Positions 26,652 through 34,899 of a stretch of DNA of 54,517 nt are shown here, piece after piece. Origin of the DNA: CAZMOK01 sp964644135 (GTDB lineage Bacteria; Bacteroidota; Bacteroidia; Bacteroidales; JAGOPY01); assembly GCA_964644135.1 (NCBI GenBank), contig CAZXWD010000009.1, positions 1 to 54,517 of the forward strand, written 5' to 3'. The first letter of the stretch is position 1, and every line of letters starts with the position of its first letter. A program made the position numbers and the translations under genes. Under the pieces are notes generated by a model. That model did not search any database. It saw only the letters and a program-made list of their open reading frames with translations, and was not told the DNA's origin.

Positions 26652-27416
26652 TTAATCTTCCTTGATTGTGACTTCTTTTTTCTTTTTATTATTGACCGGG
26701 ATTTCTTCCGGCTTTTCTATCTGAATTTCCTCAACCTTTACCTTCTTTTCAGGGTATCCCTTAACAGGCCTGATCCTGAGCTCAGTTTCCCTCATGGCAT
26801 CTTTCTTTATCTCTTCCACTTCTTCGTCATCCATGATCTCCCATCCGGTTACCATGGCCCTCATATTAGAGGTTACTGTGCGGCCGGTTGTGATCAGATA
26901 AAGATGCAGCAGTACGAAAGCAACAAGAAGGTAAGCGGCTAGTGTATGTATTATGGCAACTGATTCAAGGCTGTCGAGCTCAATGCCCGGTACCGGGTAG
27001 TGGAAATACATATAAAACACTCCCGACACTACTATTACAGGTATAATGACCATCTTCAGCCCGAAGTAAGCCAGCCGCTGAAGGGGGTTAAGCTTGGCTC
27101 CCAGCTTTTTCTTTGTAGGGTGAGGGGCATTCCTGAAAATGCCGGTCAGGTAAAACTCGATCTGGGCCTTGAGATTTTTACGGGTAGGCAAGTAATTGCG
27201 CCACTCATCAGTAGTAAGGTGCCAGAAAATGGCAAAGACAATAAGGACCAGGAAGGCCCAGGCAGCGATGTTATGGACTTTCACGGAGGCTTCATATCCA
27301 ATGAAATTTGTCGATCCGTGGATCTCAAAGCCCGTGACTATAAGTGTGAAGATCAATAGCGTTTGCGACCAGTGCCAGAACCTTTCAAATCTTTTGTAGA
27401 GATATACTTTTTTCAT
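26652..27416 (-). CDS. Cytochrome b membrane subunit (Ni-hydrogenase/formate dehydrogenase CytB-like)
   Basis: 254 aa with four or five membrane helices and histidines placed to bind b-type hemes: H15 (RFWHWSQ), H33, H48 (KVHNIAAW), H66, and later IHTLAAY and LLHLYLI. The C-terminal ~70 residues are highly charged and probably cytoplasmic. It most likely links the quinone pool to the octaheme cytochrome c. ATG at 27416 overlaps the upstream stop by 4 bp (ATGA); the longer reading to 27455 would overlap the octaheme coding sequence further. Confidence 0.85.
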   Translation of the reverse strand: MKKVYLYKRFERFWHWSQTLLIFTLIVTGFEIHGSTNFIGYEASVKVHNIAAWAFLVLIVFAIFWHLTTDEWRNYLPTRKNLKAQIEFYLTGIFRNAPHPTKKKLGAKLNPLQRLAYFGLKMVIIPVIVVSGVFYMYFHYPVPGIELDSLESVAIIHTLAAYLLVAFVLLHLYLITTGRTVTSNMRAMVTGWEIMDDEEVEEIKKDAMRETELRIRPVKGYPEKKVKVEEIQIEKPEEIPVNNKKKKEVTIKED

Positions 27417-29029
27417 TTTTTTTGTCCTCCTTCTGTTAACTGACTGATAGCACAATTCTTTCTGAAAATAACCCGGCAGATCCCGTGGAAAATGATCCCG
27501 AGCAATACCAGGAAGATTATGGTAATACCTGCAAACTCGACGGTGGCATTATAGTCACGGCCGGGGAGGTAGAAATCGTTGAGGGATGCCAGGCGCCCCC
27601 CTTCACGGGTGTGGCAGTCTACACATTTCAATGATTCTGAGGCTGGGGCTACCTGGTGGTTCAGTGGCCAGTACATTTCTGTTTCAACAAAACCATAACT
27701 GCCGCTATAAGGCAATCCCAGGTATTCCATCCCTTCCCGGCAGGCACGGTCCCATTCGAAATCCTTCCAGTAAGCACCGTTCCCAGCTTCTTGATCCCAC
27801 AGTTTAGGCTGGATCAACGTTTTGTATTCAGTATCGTATATCTGCCTGCCCCGGTGTACCTTCACCGGCCAAATCTTCGAAGGCTGACTGGCTTTCTGAA
27901 AACGGCCCTTGTCGCGATACGCTCCATCCAGGCTGTTCATCTGTACGGGAATGGTATCTATCTTGTCGGTAATAAGCTGGTGGTCGGCAATACCGTTGAA
28001 CCAGTAATATTCAGGGACAATGTTGTTGTCGTAAACAAAGTTTCCTTTTATGGAGAGATAGTTGTGGTTTCCGTCGGCATCGTATTCATGGATCTCACTG
28101 CCGTCATCGTTTAGCCTGCCTGAGGTTGACCAGTCCCAGATCATCTTTGTGCCGTTGGCCTTTGCATAGTAAGGAATGTGGCAGGTCTGGCAGGCAACAC
28201 GTAAATTGTGTTCATTCAGGATCTTTTCCTTATGGGGTTCACTCGTATGGCAATATTCACAGGTGGCCCTGTTTATGTTTTCTGAGGATAATGCATAGAG
28301 TTTTCCTGCCATCTGGTGTTTTTCGGTAACATGACAATCCACGCAACTCATATCCTCACCTTCGGTGGTCATGTGCACATCCACGTGTTTGCTGCAGTCG
28401 AGCATAGCCTCGTCGAGGTCGCCGTGCTTTACGTTATTTCCTCCGCCACCCCAGAAATGGCATACGCCGCAATTTTCCCTGCCCGGTGAACCGACATTCC
28501 TGGCAACAAAACTGAGGTCGACCGATTCTTTCGGGTATCCTGCCATGCCCTTCTCCTTCTGGTAGGTCCCGGTATTGTCATGGCATACCAGGCAGTCGAT
28601 ATTGGTTGCCTCTCCGAAATCGAAGCTTTTATCTTTCCATCCATACCCAATGTGGCAACGGGTGCAGGTCCCTTCGCTTCCCGACACCCCGATGCAAAAA
28701 TTATTCAAAATGTTCTTTTTCCCGAGCGGTACAATGCCTTTTCCTTCGATCTCCTCCTCTCTTTGCCATTTCCAGTGGGAAGTGGCCATCACCTCCTCCC
28801 CTCTCCCGGTATGGCACGAAAGGCAGGCTGCCGTAACCTCGTGAGCATCGGTGAATGATTTTTGCAGTATTTCGAACTCTGAATGATCAACCGATGGTGT
28901 GGTGTTCCTGTCGGCTTTCATTAAATAGTTCATCATAGGAAAATCAACCTGCTTGTCATCTTCCTCTCCTTCAGCAAAAACCATTGCCGGTAACGCAAGG
29001 ATCACCAACGATAGCAATAGTTTTCTCAT
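27413..29029 (-). CDS. Octaheme c-type cytochrome (tetrathionate reductase/OTR-like)
   Basis: 538 aa with eight CxxCH heme motifs: CLSCH, CTRCH, CLVCH, CGVCH, CVDCH, CEYCH, CQTCH and a final CVDCH (first cysteines near 69, 122, 146, 187, 229, 257, 280 and ~493). Signal peptide at the start and one membrane helix near the C-terminus (residues ~510-530). It resembles the octaheme family named after tetrathionate reductase in Shewanella, which also reduces nitrite and hydroxylamine in vitro. The physiological substrate cannot be read from sequence. It heads the operon with cytochrome b and rhodanese, and is divergent from the Crp/Fnr gene. Confidence 0.88.
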   Translation of the reverse strand: MRKLLLSLVILALPAMVFAEGEEDDKQVDFPMMNYLMKADRNTTPSVDHSEFEILQKSFTDAHEVTAACLSCHTGRGEEVMATSHWKWQREEEIEGKGIVPLGKKNILNNFCIGVSGSEGTCTRCHIGYGWKDKSFDFGEATNIDCLVCHDNTGTYQKEKGMAGYPKESVDLSFVARNVGSPGRENCGVCHFWGGGGNNVKHGDLDEAMLDCSKHVDVHMTTEGEDMSCVDCHVTEKHQMAGKLYALSSENINRATCEYCHTSEPHKEKILNEHNLRVACQTCHIPYYAKANGTKMIWDWSTSGRLNDDGSEIHEYDADGNHNYLSIKGNFVYDNNIVPEYYWFNGIADHQLITDKIDTIPVQMNSLDGAYRDKGRFQKASQPSKIWPVKVHRGRQIYDTEYKTLIQPKLWDQEAGNGAYWKDFEWDRACREGMEYLGLPYSGSYGFVETEMYWPLNHQVAPASESLKCVDCHTREGGRLASLNDFYLPGRDYNATVEFAGITIIFLVLLGIIFHGICRVIFRKNCAISQLTEGGQKK

Positions 29030-29109
29030 AGTTCTTCAAGTTTTTTGAAATGCAATTATTTACTGTTACTAAATTAACAATAGACTTATAGCCGCGTCAT
29101 AACCCCCAT

Positions 29110-29160
29110 ATGACATTCAGCTTAAAAAAACATGACATGCGTCAACTTTCAGAATGTCAT
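29110..29160. promoter_or_regulatory. Three ATGACAT-type elements at 22-bp spacing
   Basis: ATGACAT at 29110-29116 and again at 29132-29138, and its reverse complement ATGTCAT at 29154-29160. Start-to-start spacing is 22 bp each time, about two helical turns, so all lie on one face. The region is the divergent control region of the octaheme operon and the Crp/Fnr gene. They are probable operators, though they do not match the classic FNR box TTGATnnnnATCAA. Confidence 0.55.
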
Positions 29161-29185
29161 TTACAGTCTTTTAGTGATTAATTGT

Positions 29186-29193
29186 TAAATTTG
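29186..29193 (+). promoter_or_regulatory. Putative -7 element of the Crp/Fnr gene (TAAATTTG)
   Basis: An exact TAnnTTTG match 22 bp upstream of the ATG at 29216. No -33 TTG is found; the operator-like ATGTCAT ends 26 bp upstream, which could reflect an activator-dependent promoter. Confidence 0.45.
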
Positions 29194-29215
29194 TCTTCTG
29201 CTCAAATGAAGAACG

Positions 29216-29914
29216 ATGACTGATAAAAATGCTTTAAGAACCAGTTGTACTGTTGACAATGCACATTGTGAGTGCTTCGATCTACTGACAGAGGAACAGA
29301 ATGAGATCATTGAGAAAAACATGGTAACTGTTGAATATGAAAAAGGTGAAGTGATCGCCAAACAAGGGTCTTTTGCCTCTCATATTGTTTTTCTCTGTGA
29401 CGGGTTGCTTAAAGTTTATTATGAAAGCAAAAAAGCGAAGCTGATCCTTAAAATAGTAGGTCCGGGCAGCCTTGTCGGACTTACTTCACTCACCGGGGAA
29501 AAGCAGGTTTTCAATTATACCGCCAGTGCTTATGTTGATTCAGTGGCGAAACTGATACCGGTAAATGTTTTCAACGAGATGATAGAGAACAACGGCCGGT
29601 TTGCATCAAAGATCATATCCATTCTGAGTGAAAACACCAACCAGATCAATGGCAGGTTTTTCTGTCTCACACACCGGCAGAGCTACGGTAAGCTTGCCGA
29701 CATATTGTTGTGCCTGGCAGGCAATATCTTCAAAAACCAGAGGTTTGAGCTATTATTGACAAGGAAAGAACTTGCCGAACTTGCAGGTATGTCGACCGAA
29801 AGTGTTATCCGTATGCTCAAAAAGTTCCAGGACGACAACCTTATTGAGATAAACGGCAAAACTTTCTTCCTGAAGGATCCGGAAGAACTGCAAAAGATCT
29901 GTGAGCTCGGCTAG
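29216..29914 (+). CDS. Crp/Fnr-family transcriptional regulator
   Basis: 232 aa. A cyclic-nucleotide-binding-type beta-roll (residues ~25-140, EKGEVIAKQGSFASHIVF) precedes a C-terminal winged helix: LTRKELAELAGMSTESVIRM is the helix-turn-helix, and NLIEINGKTFFLKD the wing. The N-terminus has Cys11, Cys18 and Cys20, with another at 61, reminiscent of the iron-sulfur ligands of FNR, although the spacing differs from E. coli. The gene is divergent from the octaheme operon with shared operator-like repeats between, so it likely controls the operon in response to redox state or a metabolite. Confidence 0.85.
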   Translation: MTDKNALRTSCTVDNAHCECFDLLTEEQNEIIEKNMVTVEYEKGEVIAKQGSFASHIVFLCDGLLKVYYESKKAKLILKIVGPGSLVGLTSLTGEKQVFNYTASAYVDSVAKLIPVNVFNEMIENNGRFASKIISILSENTNQINGRFFCLTHRQSYGKLADILLCLAGNIFKNQRFELLLTRKELAELAGMSTESVIRMLKKFQDDNLIEINGKTFFLKDPEELQKICELG

Positions 29915-29943
29915 CCATGCTACATTCAAAAAAAGATCTCATC

Positions 29944-30432
29944 ATGAAAAAAATACTGGCTGTAATTCTGATCGTGCTCATTTCTTCTGTCGGCTGTAAA
30001 AAAGAAGAGGAGGAGAAGGATTATAATGCCCTTGCGTTTACTTCCGGTTACCTGGAAGGCAAAAACATATCATTCAGCCCCAATAAAGGTTTCTGGTCGC
30101 AGGTCACTCCCAGCGACAGGTCGTACAGGCTGATATTCGGAGACACAAAATACCCCGCAACAGCATCAGAATACATTGAAGTGTTCTTCTATCACCAGGG
30201 AGATAATACTATTGAATTTCCCGGTATCCAGGGCACCTTTATTACTATGAGGATCTACGTGGAAGAGCAGGAAGATCACTGCTCCCTGTTCCACGAAACA
30301 GCCACCCTTACGATAAATGAGTTGTCGGATACCAGGATGAAGGGAAGAATTACCGGTGATTTCACGGTTCAATGCTCCGGTGAGACCACCGGTGTGGAAA
30401 TGGATTTCGACATTGAACTTACCGAAGAATAA
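29944..30432 (+). CDS. Small lipoprotein, unknown function
   Basis: 162 aa starting MKKILAV; lipobox SSVGC at residues 13-17 followed by a charged KKEEEEK linker. The rest is a beta-rich domain without recognised motif, containing YIEVFFYHQGDNTIEF and the ending GVEMDFDIELTEE. It lies 30 bp after the Crp/Fnr gene and 15 bp before pdxB, so it may be transcribed with either. ATG at 29944 is preferred over 29917 because the signal sequence then begins at once. Confidence 0.7.
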   Translation: MKKILAVILIVLISSVGCKKEEEEKDYNALAFTSGYLEGKNISFSPNKGFWSQVTPSDRSYRLIFGDTKYPATASEYIEVFFYHQGDNTIEFPGIQGTFITMRIYVEEQEDHCSLFHETATLTINELSDTRMKGRITGDFTVQCSGETTGVEMDFDIELTEE

Positions 30433-30447
30433 AGCTTCAGGCAGATA

Positions 30448-31569
30448 ATGATCAAAATTGTAGCAGATGAGAACATTCCCTTCCTCAGGGGAGTATTTGA
30501 GGATCTTGCTGATATCAGCTTTTTACCTGCAGGAAGCATCATTAATAAGGAAATCAAAAATGCCGACTGCCTTATCATCAGGACACGGACTAAATGCAAC
30601 CGTGAATTGCTTGAGGGAACGAGAGTAAAATTCATTGCAACAACCACAATAGGCTACGAACACGTAGACACTGAATATTGCAGGGAAAATGGCATACAGT
30701 GGACAAATGCACCTGGCTGCAATGCGAACTCGGTCAACCAGTATGTGGCGGCAGCACTTTCCCTTTATTCGAAAGAAAAGGAATATCATCTCAGGGGAAA
30801 AAAGATAGGGATCATTGGTGTGGGCCATGTTGGCAAGCTTGTGGTGGAAACATCCCGGCAGCTAGGAATGGTCCCGCTGCTCAATGACCCTCCCAGGGAG
30901 AGGGCAGAGGGAAAAGGGGCTTTTATCGACCTGGATCTTTTACTCAGCGAAAGTGATATTATTACTCTTCATGTACCCCTGACCATGAAAGGGGAGGATA
31001 AAACCTTCCATCTTGCAGACGAAGATTTCTTTTCAAAAGCCAGGCCTTCGACCCTTTTCATAAATACTGCCAGAGGACCCGTAATGGATACCGGTGCCAT
31101 TACAGAAGCCATTGATAAAGGCACTATTGAAGGTGCCATGATCGATGTGTGGGAAAATGAACCATTGCTACCGGGATCGTTGCTTAAAAAAACATTTATA
31201 GGCACCCCGCACATTGCAGGATACTCGGTCGACGGCAAAGCCAGGGGCACAGCCCTGGCGGTGAGGTCCGTCGGCCGTTTTTTTGGGCTGGGGCTGGAAA
31301 AGTGGTACCCATCGGCATTGCCCGGTAAAAAAGAAAAAAAAATCTTGCTGGAAAAAGACGGCCACACTGACGAACTGATCAGGAACGCCATATTAAGCAC
31401 TTATAAAATTGAAGAAGACAGCTACAGATTAAAAAGTTCACCCGAGGAATTCGAGCAGCAACGAAACAACTATCCTGTCAGACGCGAATTCGGTTATTAC
31501 CAGATAAAGACGGAACACCTTGACCATCAACTAAAAAAAAGGTTGTCAGCACTGGGTTTCAGGATCTGA
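30448..31569 (+). CDS. pdxB: Erythronate-4-phosphate dehydrogenase
   Basis: Second step of the DXP-dependent vitamin B6 pathway: oxidises 4-phosphoerythronate. MIKIVADENIPF and IIRTRTKCNRELLEGT at the N-terminus, the NAD loop GIIGVGHVGKLV near residue 117, ARGPV, and EGAMIDVWENEPL with the GTPHIAGYS active site fit the D-2-hydroxyacid dehydrogenase family. The C-terminal dimerisation tail is present, distinguishing it from generic family members. 373 aa is the normal length. The substrate derives from erythrose-4-phosphate, made by transketolase, encoded next. Confidence 0.93.
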   Translation: MIKIVADENIPFLRGVFEDLADISFLPAGSIINKEIKNADCLIIRTRTKCNRELLEGTRVKFIATTTIGYEHVDTEYCRENGIQWTNAPGCNANSVNQYVAAALSLYSKEKEYHLRGKKIGIIGVGHVGKLVVETSRQLGMVPLLNDPPRERAEGKGAFIDLDLLLSESDIITLHVPLTMKGEDKTFHLADEDFFSKARPSTLFINTARGPVMDTGAITEAIDKGTIEGAMIDVWENEPLLPGSLLKKTFIGTPHIAGYSVDGKARGTALAVRSVGRFFGLGLEKWYPSALPGKKEKKILLEKDGHTDELIRNAILSTYKIEEDSYRLKSSPEEFEQQRNNYPVRREFGYYQIKTEHLDHQLKKRLSALGFRI

Positions 31570-31660
31570 TCAATTTGAAAAGCCAGGGCAGACGGGCAAT
31601 CTTTCAACATTTCGTTCATATCTTTTTATAACTATTCATTTCACTATTTGATAAAATCTT

Positions 31661-31680
31661 TTCAATATTTTAATATTGAA
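31661..31680. promoter_or_regulatory. 20-bp perfect palindrome before transketolase
   Basis: TTCAATATT-TT-AATATTGAA is fully symmetric (9-bp arms, 2-bp centre). It ends 17 bp before the ATG at 31698, so it could block or activate transcription as an operator. AT-rich sequence makes chance symmetry possible. Confidence 0.4.
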
Positions 31681-31697
31681 TTCTCATTCCTATTCTT

Positions 31698-33758
31698 ATG
31701 AACCAACCTGCAATCATGACCGATCAAATTGTAATGCGCGCCGCAGATAATATCCGGATACTATCTGCCGCCATGGTGGAAAATGCCAAGTCGGGCCATC
31801 CGGGGGGTGCCATGGGGGGCGCCGATTTCATAACCATATTGTTCTCGGAATACCTGCGGTTCGACCCCGGTGATTTTAAGTGGCCTTTCAGGGACAGGTT
31901 CTTTCTTGATCCCGGTCATATGAGCCCGATGCTTTACTCCACACTTTCCATGTACGGCGCCTATTCGGCAGATGACCTTAAGTCGTTCCGCCAGTGGGGC
32001 AGTTGCACACCCGGCCATCCTGAAATTGACATTGCCCGTGGCATTGAAAACACTTCGGGTCCACTTGGCCAGGGGCATGCCATGGCGGTCGGCGCTGCCA
32101 TAGCAGAGCGGTTCATTGCAGCAAGGTTCGGGGAATGGACAGAACACAAGATCTATACATTTATCTCCGACGGAGGGGTACAGGAGGAGATATCACAGGG
32201 TGCCGGAAGGATAGCGGGGTATTTCGGCTTGTCGAACCTCATCATGTTCTATGATTCGAATGACATTCAGTTATCGACAGAAACCAACCAGGTTACCTCT
32301 GAAGATACTGCCTTGAAATATGAAGCCTGGGGCTGGAATGTGATCACTATCAAAGGCAACGATCATGATGCCATCAGGAATGCCCTCGACATGGCAATTG
32401 CCGAAAAAGAAAAGCCAACACTGATAATCGGCAAAACCATCATGGGAAAAGGTGCAATTGGTGAGAGCGGCGAGAACTATGAATACCAGGTTTCCACGCA
32501 CGGGCAGCCTCTAACCAAGGCAGGTGCCTCAATTGAAAAGACCATTGAAAATCTCGGGGGCGATCCCGGCAGTCCGTTTGCTGTTTTTCCTGAAGTTGAA
32601 GATTTTTATAAGGAGATTTGCGAAAGAAAAAAAGAGGAAGTAAAAGCGCGGAAAGAAGCACAAAAAGAATGGGAAACCAGGGAACCTGAACTTGCTCAGA
32701 AGCTACATGATTTCCTGTCGGGGAAGTTACCTGAAATGGATCTTTCGGAAGTGGAGATCAAACCGGATTCACCCACCAGGAGTACGTCAGGTTCAGTGCT
32801 GAAATACCTTGCCGGAAAGATCGAAAACATGATCGTGATGTCGGCCGACCTCTCGAACAGCGACAAAACCGAAGGATTCATAAAAGGTGGAAAAAAACCA
32901 CTGTTCAAGGGTGACTTTTCGGGTGGGTTTGTACATGCGGGTGTTTCAGAACTGACTATGGCAGCAATGGCAAATGGTATAGCTATTCATAGCGGTATTT
33001 TTGTGGCCTGCGGTACCTTCTTCGTGTTTTCCGATTTCATGAAACCCGCTATCAGGCTTGCCGCACTGATGGAACTGCCGGTAATATATATCTGGACGCA
33101 CGATGCCTTCAGGGTAGGTGAAGACGGCCCCACCCACCAGCCAATTGAACACGAGGCCCAGATCAGGCTGCTGGAAAAGGTCAAAAACCATTCAGGAAAC
33201 AACTCGATGCTGGTCCTCAGGCCTGCCGATGCTTACGAAACAATTGTTGCATGGGAGATGGCGCTCAGGAACTCGAAAACACCCACCGGCCTGGTCCTTT
33301 CAAGGCAGGCAGTGGACGACCTTCCCGGAACCAAAGGAAAATCGCGGATGGAGGTGGCGACCGAGGCAAAGAAAGGGGCCTACAGTGTTTTACGATCAAA
33401 GAATAAACCGGATGTCATCCTTCTAGGCAATGGTTCGGAGGTTTCTCTTCTGCTTGATGCAGCCGAAAAACTGGATCAGGAAAAAAATATTCATGCCCAG
33501 GTAGTGTCCGCCATCTCAGAAGGGCTTTTCAGGAACCAGGACAAAGCTTACCAGGAAGAGGTCATCCCACCGGGAGTGCCTGTTTTTGGTCTCACGGCAG
33601 GCCTGCCGGTAACATTGCAGGGTTTTACGGGCCCGGAATCGTTTATTTATGGTGTTGACCATTTCGGGTATTCTGCCCCGGCACATGTTCTGGATGAAAA
33701 ATTCGGTTTCTATATCGATAATATCTATAAGGAGATCTGTAATTTCCTGAAAATATAA
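31698..33758 (+). CDS. tkt: Transketolase
   Basis: 686 aa. A thiamine-diphosphate enzyme of the pentose phosphate pathway moving two-carbon units between sugar phosphates. The N-terminal active site SGHPGGAMGGAD and DPGHMSPMLYS, the ThDP motif SDGGVQEE...NDI (usual GDG replaced by SDG), the pyrimidine domain near residue 400, and FRVGEDGPTHQPIEH are visible. The full set of three domains is present. The SDG variant occurs in the Bacteroidota-type enzymes I recall. It supplies erythrose-4-phosphate, used by the shikimate pathway and the PdxB pathway. Codon use is not unlike its neighbours. Confidence 0.95.
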   Translation: MNQPAIMTDQIVMRAADNIRILSAAMVENAKSGHPGGAMGGADFITILFSEYLRFDPGDFKWPFRDRFFLDPGHMSPMLYSTLSMYGAYSADDLKSFRQWGSCTPGHPEIDIARGIENTSGPLGQGHAMAVGAAIAERFIAARFGEWTEHKIYTFISDGGVQEEISQGAGRIAGYFGLSNLIMFYDSNDIQLSTETNQVTSEDTALKYEAWGWNVITIKGNDHDAIRNALDMAIAEKEKPTLIIGKTIMGKGAIGESGENYEYQVSTHGQPLTKAGASIEKTIENLGGDPGSPFAVFPEVEDFYKEICERKKEEVKARKEAQKEWETREPELAQKLHDFLSGKLPEMDLSEVEIKPDSPTRSTSGSVLKYLAGKIENMIVMSADLSNSDKTEGFIKGGKKPLFKGDFSGGFVHAGVSELTMAAMANGIAIHSGIFVACGTFFVFSDFMKPAIRLAALMELPVIYIWTHDAFRVGEDGPTHQPIEHEAQIRLLEKVKNHSGNNSMLVLRPADAYETIVAWEMALRNSKTPTGLVLSRQAVDDLPGTKGKSRMEVATEAKKGAYSVLRSKNKPDVILLGNGSEVSLLLDAAEKLDQEKNIHAQVVSAISEGLFRNQDKAYQEEVIPPGVPVFGLTAGLPVTLQGFTGPESFIYGVDHFGYSAPAHVLDEKFGFYIDNIYKEICNFLKI

Positions 33759-33800
33759 CTTGTTTCTCTTTCCTGCCTGCCAAAAGAACTGCGAAGTGCT

Positions 33801-33808
33801 TACCTTTG
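33801..33808 (+). promoter_or_regulatory. Putative -7 element (TACCTTTG)
   Basis: An exact TAnnTTTG match, 19 bp upstream of the ATG at 33828. No -33 TTG at about 20-bp distance. Confidence 0.45.
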
Positions 33809-33827
33809 CCGCCTGTTTATTCTGACC

Positions 33828-34727
33828 ATGGAAGGATATTTTGGAGAGACAGCGGCTTTACTCACATCGGTCTTCTGGACTGTAACAGGACTTTCATTTG
33901 AAATTGCCAGCCGCCGTGTAGGTTCCCTCTCGGTCAACATGATCAGGCTGGTATTTGCTTTTCTTTTCCTGGCAACCTTTACATGGATATCAAGAGGTAT
34001 TCCCTTTCCAATAGATGCAAGCTCACATGCATGGATATGGCTTGCGGTTTCAGGGCTGGTGGGATTCGTTTTCGGAGATTACTTCCTGTTCAGGGCCTTC
34101 GCCATGGTCAGTTCACGGGTGACCATGCTGGTTATGACCCTGGTCCCCCCTATCACTGCATTCATTGGATGGCTTTTCCTTAAGGAAGTCATGAACCTGA
34201 AGGAAGTAGCCGGAATGTTCATGGTTGTAAGTGGTATCGGGATGGCCATCATGAGCAGGAACCCTGAGAACAGGAAGATAAAGCTTAACTATCCCGTGAA
34301 AGGACTTATGTTTGCCTTGCTCGGAACCATTGGACAGGCGGTTGGACTAGTCCTCAGTAAATACGGGATGCAGGATTACGACCCCTTTGCAGCAACTCAC
34401 ATCCGGATAATGGCCGGTATGATCGGCTTTGCCTTTATAATTGTCATGCTGAAGAAAAAACAACTGGTGAAGAATGCTATGAGGGATCCCAAAGGACTTA
34501 AATTCATTATAATCGGCTCCATTTTCGGCCCTTTCCTGGGTGTTTCATTTTCATTGCTTGCTGTTCAGAATACAGCTACGGGAATTGCTGCAACCCTGAT
34601 GTCGCTCATGCCTGTTTTGCTGATCCCGCCTTCGATCATATTCTTCAAGCACAAAATAACGTGGCCGGAGATTGCCGGAGCCTTTGTCAGTGTGGCGGGG
34701 GTGGCACTTTTCTTTATCCGGTTCTGA
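33828..34727 (+). CDS. EamA/DMT-superfamily transporter
   Basis: 299 aa with about ten membrane helices arranged as two EamA repeats: the first includes GDYFLFRAFAMVSSRVTML and the second GIAATLMSLMPVLLIPPS. It is an inner-membrane transporter of small metabolites; substrate unknown. Neighbouring genes do not indicate one. Confidence 0.85.
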   Translation: MEGYFGETAALLTSVFWTVTGLSFEIASRRVGSLSVNMIRLVFAFLFLATFTWISRGIPFPIDASSHAWIWLAVSGLVGFVFGDYFLFRAFAMVSSRVTMLVMTLVPPITAFIGWLFLKEVMNLKEVAGMFMVVSGIGMAIMSRNPENRKIKLNYPVKGLMFALLGTIGQAVGLVLSKYGMQDYDPFAATHIRIMAGMIGFAFIIVMLKKKQLVKNAMRDPKGLKFIIIGSIFGPFLGVSFSLLAVQNTATGIAATLMSLMPVLLIPPSIIFFKHKITWPEIAGAFVSVAGVALFFIRF

Positions 34728-34856
34728 TCAACGGGACATAATCATCTTATTTGATTCAACAATATCCTGCCCCTATAGTGTATAGTTTTCAGCACAAATC
34801 TGAATAAATAATTTTTAAACGATTAACAGAACTTCATCTATATCAACTTCTATATA

Positions 34857-34864
34857 TATTTTTG
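34857..34864 (+). promoter_or_regulatory. Putative -7 element (TATTTTTG) for the TonB receptor
   Basis: An exact TAnnTTTG match, 35 bp upstream of the ATG at 34900. A TTG at -33 is not evident. Confidence 0.4.
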
Positions 34865-34899
34865 ACCACTATTTGCAACTACATTACACCATTAAGATC

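Noticed and set aside
27417..27455. Extended start of cytochrome b
   Set aside because: It would overlap the octaheme gene by 43 bp; the ATG at 27416 gives a clean helix start.
29110..29160. Classical FNR box
   Set aside because: No TTGATnnnnATCAA match; reported as a distinct repeated element instead.
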